Below, in pieces: positions 60,737 to 64,000 of a stretch of 64,000 nucleotides of DNA. Below the pieces are notes generated by a model, which did no database searches, was not told the origin of the DNA, and saw only the letters and a list, made by a program, of their open reading frames with translations. Position numbers and translations under genes: made by a program. The DNA comes from Apostichopus japonicus (taxonomy: Eukaryota > Echinodermata > Holothuroidea > Aspidochirotida > Stichopodidae), in assembly GCF_037975245.1 (NCBI RefSeq), contig NC_092576.1, forward strand, positions 10,311,501 through 10,375,500. Direction: 5' to 3'. Numbering within the stretch: the first letter of the stretch is position 1; every line of letters starts with the position of its first letter.

Positions 60737-60962
60737 GTAGGTGGGTTTTGGTAGTGGAGCCGGTGAAGGGGTGTGATGGTATGTGGCCATATGCTGCTAA
60801 TTTGGCACTTTCGTAGGTGGTTGTGGTAGTTGAGCCGGTGAAGGGGTGTGGGGGTATGTGTCCATATACGATGCTAACTTGGCACTTTTGTAGGTGGTTG
60901 TGGTAGTTGAGCAGGTAAAGGGGTGTTGGGGTACGTGTCCATATGATGCTTATTTGGACATG
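60737..60962. repeat. Minisatellite, 3 units of about 77 bp
   Basis: Units start at 60737, 60813 and 60890 with GTAGGTGG, followed by GTAGTTGAGCCGGTGAAGGG and CCATATG. Located in a gene B intron. Confidence 0.92.
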
Positions 60963-61123
60963 ATTTTATATGAAACCCGTTAGTATGATTTTCAGTAAGA
61001 GTACAGTACTCTCAGTGCAATTACTAGTACTCAGACTTGCACTAGTCTCTACCGAATTTTGTTTTCTCACAATACACAGATAACGAGTTAAGTTCTACAA
61101 GGACGAGTGCGAGTAGAAATAAA

Positions 61124-61576
61124 CATGGGCGTAGGGAGGCCGGTTTGATAAGGGGAGGGGGGGGGGGTAGGGGAGGGCTGTAACGATTTGCCCAGAAAAA
61201 TGTAACCGATATTAAAGGGTGTACTGTTGAAAGCCCCCTCACCTTTGAAATTCGAGTTGGTTATGAGGAATGCCAACAGTAATACATATCATAACATCGT
61301 TTTGAGACAAAGGAGGAAAGCAAGGGGTGCGAACTATGTCAATACACCACAACATCAATGCCAGAGTAGTCGGGCAAGCTTAGAACGTCAGTCTAGTAAC
61401 CTAAGGCTGGGATTTTTACGGAACTACTGACACTGACTCTCATCAAACACAATTATTGCATTTTGTTATCTTTTTCTCATTTTTTGTTATTTTTGCAGTG
61501 TCCGAAACAATAACTGCATATTGCCCGCATTTTCACGGAAATATCTTGTTGGGCAGGGGCTAAATTAATACCCATG
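61124..61576. mobile_element. Degraded relative of the CATAGGCGTAGGAG family
   Basis: Opens CATGGGCGTAGGGAGGCC with a G-rich run inside, and shares the TGTAACGATTTGCCCAGAAAA and CATATTGCCCGCATTTTCAC landmarks with 14006-14389. The right end reads TAATACCCATG. No matching target duplication is left. Confidence 0.55.
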
Positions 61577-62173
61577 ACATGTTGGGTTAAATCACTCAGT
61601 TGGGATTTGGTTTCTATACAATACTGTCATGTCCCGCATTCAGAAAACTCGTAGAGTCATTATGTGCAGTATGAATATCATGTTTCTATCGGATAAAGGT
61701 TAGGAAACTGTGTGTACTCTCAATACGAGAGCTTTGAAGCATGTATAGGAGGACAGGTTAAAAGGTTAATAGCATTAGGATATTGTCCCAACTGGCTGGT
61801 CATTGCAAAGAAATATATTTTTTCGACTGCTATCATTTGCAATTCGCAATTCGCAAGATCGCTTCTCGGCCTTATGGCTAAGATTATGTGTAGTATCTGT
61901 TCCCTTTCGAGGGGAATGGTGATGCAAACGCGACGATGATCACACAGTCACAGTCCCGATGCAAGGGGACTGGGGCTGAGGGCGGACCAGTCGTTTTGGT
62001 AGTTTGGTTTTCGTGCACAGGTTCTTTCCTGGGCGACTTTTTCTTAAAAAAAAAAAAAAAAAAAAAAACTACCATTTGCAATTCCTTTTTAACATGATAG
62101 GGCACATTGCTCTAGCTCTACACATTTTAAGAAATATATATAACACTTCTTATATTTGTTTTCTTTTGTATAG

Positions 62174-62305
62174 ACTGCCCCGAAAATCAGTATAGGTCAG
62201 GATCTTGTACAGAATGTCCAACGTGTTATAATGGTGGGGTCTGTAATCCAGCTGATGGGAGATGCATATGCCCGCCATGCTTCGAAGGAGTAAACTGCGA
62301 ACTCA
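62174..62305 (+). CDS. Gene B exon 8: first EGF module
   Basis: 132 nt, phase 1 to 1, from TTTGTATAG| to |gtgaga. It encodes CPENQYRSGSCTECPTC, then YNGGVCNPADGRCICPPC and FEGVNCEL. An EGF pattern, but with nine cysteines instead of six, including one in the usual PPGF position; an unpaired cysteine is implied within this module. Same length as gene A exon 8. Confidence 0.9.
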
Positions 62306-63062
62306 GTGAGAATTTATTTGCTTATTTTCGTATTTGTTTCCCTCTTTTTTTCTGCCTGTCATTTTCAAATAAACAATCACTTCTGAAAACCAACGTAATT
62401 CATTATGCAACATTTTTAACCTTCATTTTTTTGATCCCATGTTTCTGCGTAGTAACCAGACTTGTGGTGACCTGACGAACGTCATCTGAACAACATCGTG
62501 TCCTGCAAGAGATATCAAGATGAATAAATTTCTTTTCAAACCATTTGATATTTCTTCTAGAAAGCAATGTGGAGCCTTTCACCAACACTGCAATGAAACA
62601 GTTTATTATTCTATAAAAAATTTGCATTTCATGTTAGAATGAACAAGCAGCCGTCTAAGATGTTCTTTACAATGGCTTCGGCTTTACACTCCTTAATACG
62701 TTGAAATCATACTTTATAATGCGCTGACAAAGTGTTGACCCCTGATCTTTACAAAGATCCCTCTTGTATATGATTTAAGGTCACGATGTATTGATCTTGA
62801 GCAAATCCAAACGAGTTGCAGTTATGACAACTATAATTTTTATTTTTCTATTTATATTTTCTATTTATATGACAATCTTTGAATGAATTCTTGAACTCGT
62901 TCACAGCCCCTCTCCCCCACCCCTCCCCCTTGTGTCTACTTTTGGTGTTGCATCCTGCACTTCACAAACAGTAAAAATGAAACAACATCGTTTCATCTCG
63001 TCCTATTGGAAGTTTTTACTTACTACCCAATGTTGACCTTTGATCTTTAATTTGTTCCACAG

Positions 63063-63218
63063 TTGTGACGGACATAGCTGGTTTCGGTCACTCGACCCGT
63101 TTCAACTGTATCTCAGATCTTGGTGCGTCTGGGTCATGTCGAGGGGTTTTGTTCACCTTCGAGGGAATCTACGGCACCTCGTGCGGATGTGGTTGGTCTG
63201 GGTCAAATTGCTTGAAAG
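63063..63218 (+). CDS. Gene B exon 9: Cys-rich second EGF-like module
   Basis: 156 nt, phase 1 to 1, from TGTTCCACAG| to |gtacgt. It encodes GFGHSTRFNCISDLGASGSC, then RGVLFTFEGIYGTSCGCGWS and GSNCLKG. The G-F-G-x-x-x-x-x-x-C start, the insert before Y-G-x-x-C-x-C and the G-W-x-G-x-x-C end follow the second EGF of vertebrate Tie proteins as I remember it. Last exon of gene B inside the window. Confidence 0.88.
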
Positions 63219-63253
63219 GTACGTTCTTTATTTCGGAAAGGATACATTATATA

Positions 63254-63667
63254 CATAGGCGTAGGAGGCAGGGGGGGGGGGGCTGCAGCCCCCCAACCAA
63301 ATGTTTTTGTGAAAATTCGGGAAATATGCTGAACTTTTTTCGGGCACCTATTGAAAGAAAAATAAATTACAATGTGTTTTTTAATGGTTAAACTTTTATT
63401 ATTATGATCAGTATTATTGTAACGACTCCCCCCCCCCCCAATAAAAAATGCTAACCAATACAGAAGGGTATAGTAACACGGCAAATTGTTGTATGTATTC
63501 GGCACGCGATTTTATAACCAATGCATGCCTATATGATATGCACATTGAACCATCGAACGCGCGCGGAGTGCGCGATAAATGTTGGTTATATTTTGCGGGC
63601 AAGTCGTTACAGCCAATCCCCCCCCCCAGTCCCTCCCCCTAAATCAAATTGGGCTCCTACACCTTTG
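63254..63667. mobile_element. hAT-like MITE, second copy of the CATAGGCGTAGGAG family
   Basis: Opens CATAGGCGTAGGAGGCAG and closes GGCTCCTACACCTTTG, inverted relative to 14006-14389. Flanks ATTATATA (63246-63253) and ATTACATA (63668-63675) differ at one base, as expected of an older 8-bp target duplication. Located 36 bp after gene B exon 9. Confidence 0.85.
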
Positions 63668-63845
63668 ATTACATATAAAGTAAAAATAACAATAACTGTA
63701 AAGTGTTAAGCATCTCGAGTAACACACGAGTACCAATGACATTTCCATTCAGTTTGGAATGAGTTCGAATCTTTCATAAATCCGCGTGGAATCTCCTGCA
63801 ATTGAAAACATATTAGTATATACTCTTTCAGAAAACATTCGTTTA

Positions 63846-63993
<148 letters not shown>

Positions 63994-64000
63994 TATATTG

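Larger units (their letters stand above)
47893..63218 (+). other. Gene B: Tie-like extracellular receptor gene with Calx-beta modules (continues off the right edge)
   Basis: Nine plus-strand exons (97, 102, 243, 135, 255, 297, 282, 132 and 156 nt) splice in frame with phase-1 junctions throughout, giving 566 codons plus one base. The order is signal peptide, Calx-beta-like x2, Ig-like x2, EGF, Cys-rich EGF-like. It is the head-to-head paralogue of gene A. The exon plan is shared while the sequences have diverged strongly, which suggests an old duplication or fast extracellular evolution. The third EGF and everything after it would lie beyond 64000. Introns hold P1, P2, SINE and hAT-like insertions. 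Confidence 0.82.

Overview
This window is nuclear DNA from an animal with AT-rich, repeat-dense sequence and short phase-1 exons between long introns. The encoded domains (Calx-beta-like, immunoglobulin-like, then three EGF-type modules in the order found in Tie receptors), together with the transposon and SINE content, suggest a marine invertebrate deuterostome. My guess is an echinoderm, perhaps a sea cucumber; that is recall, not something the sequence proves.

Three members of one receptor-like family lie here. Gene C starts at 612 on the minus strand, and only its signal-peptide exon is inside the window. Gene A runs on the minus strand from 29041 down to at least 16874 in ten exons. Gene B runs on the plus strand from 47893 (with a duplicated alternative first exon at 41564) to 63218 and off the right edge. 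A and B share the same exon plan: signal peptide, two Calx-beta-like modules of two exons each, two Ig-like exons, an EGF exon, and a Cys-rich second EGF-like exon. Gene A also shows a third EGF exon. Nearly every exon is a multiple of three with phase-1 ends, so modules can be exchanged without breaking the frame. The Ig-Ig-EGF-EGF-EGF order, and details such as a CDRF motif in the third EGF, match the extracellular part of vertebrate Tie receptors. I saw no third Ig, FN3, transmembrane or kinase exon, so the C-terminal half of each protein is unknown.

Layout: 1-612 gene C 5' end; 613-16873 non-coding in my reading, containing a 3.7-4.2 kb direct duplication (3479-7683 and 9748-13410); 16874-29041 gene A; 29042-41563 the divergent intergenic region, full of palindromic elements and SINEs; about 38.0-44.6 kb and 45.3-49.2 kb a second duplication carrying the gene B first exon; 47893-63218 gene B; then transposon and (TA)n sequence to the edge.

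The rest is mobile DNA. Six elements have terminal inverted repeats flanked by perfect 8-bp direct repeats (hAT-like) and a seventh has a near-perfect pair. There is also a 890-bp element with an 11-bp target duplication, a TTAA-flanked piggyBac-like MITE family, two related families of near-complete palindromes ending in CACCCGATAC, a tRNA-derived SINE family, a second SINE, and non-LTR retrotransposon pieces including a 1.7-kb reverse transcriptase relic. The two duplications give natural filled/empty site pairs for several insertions.
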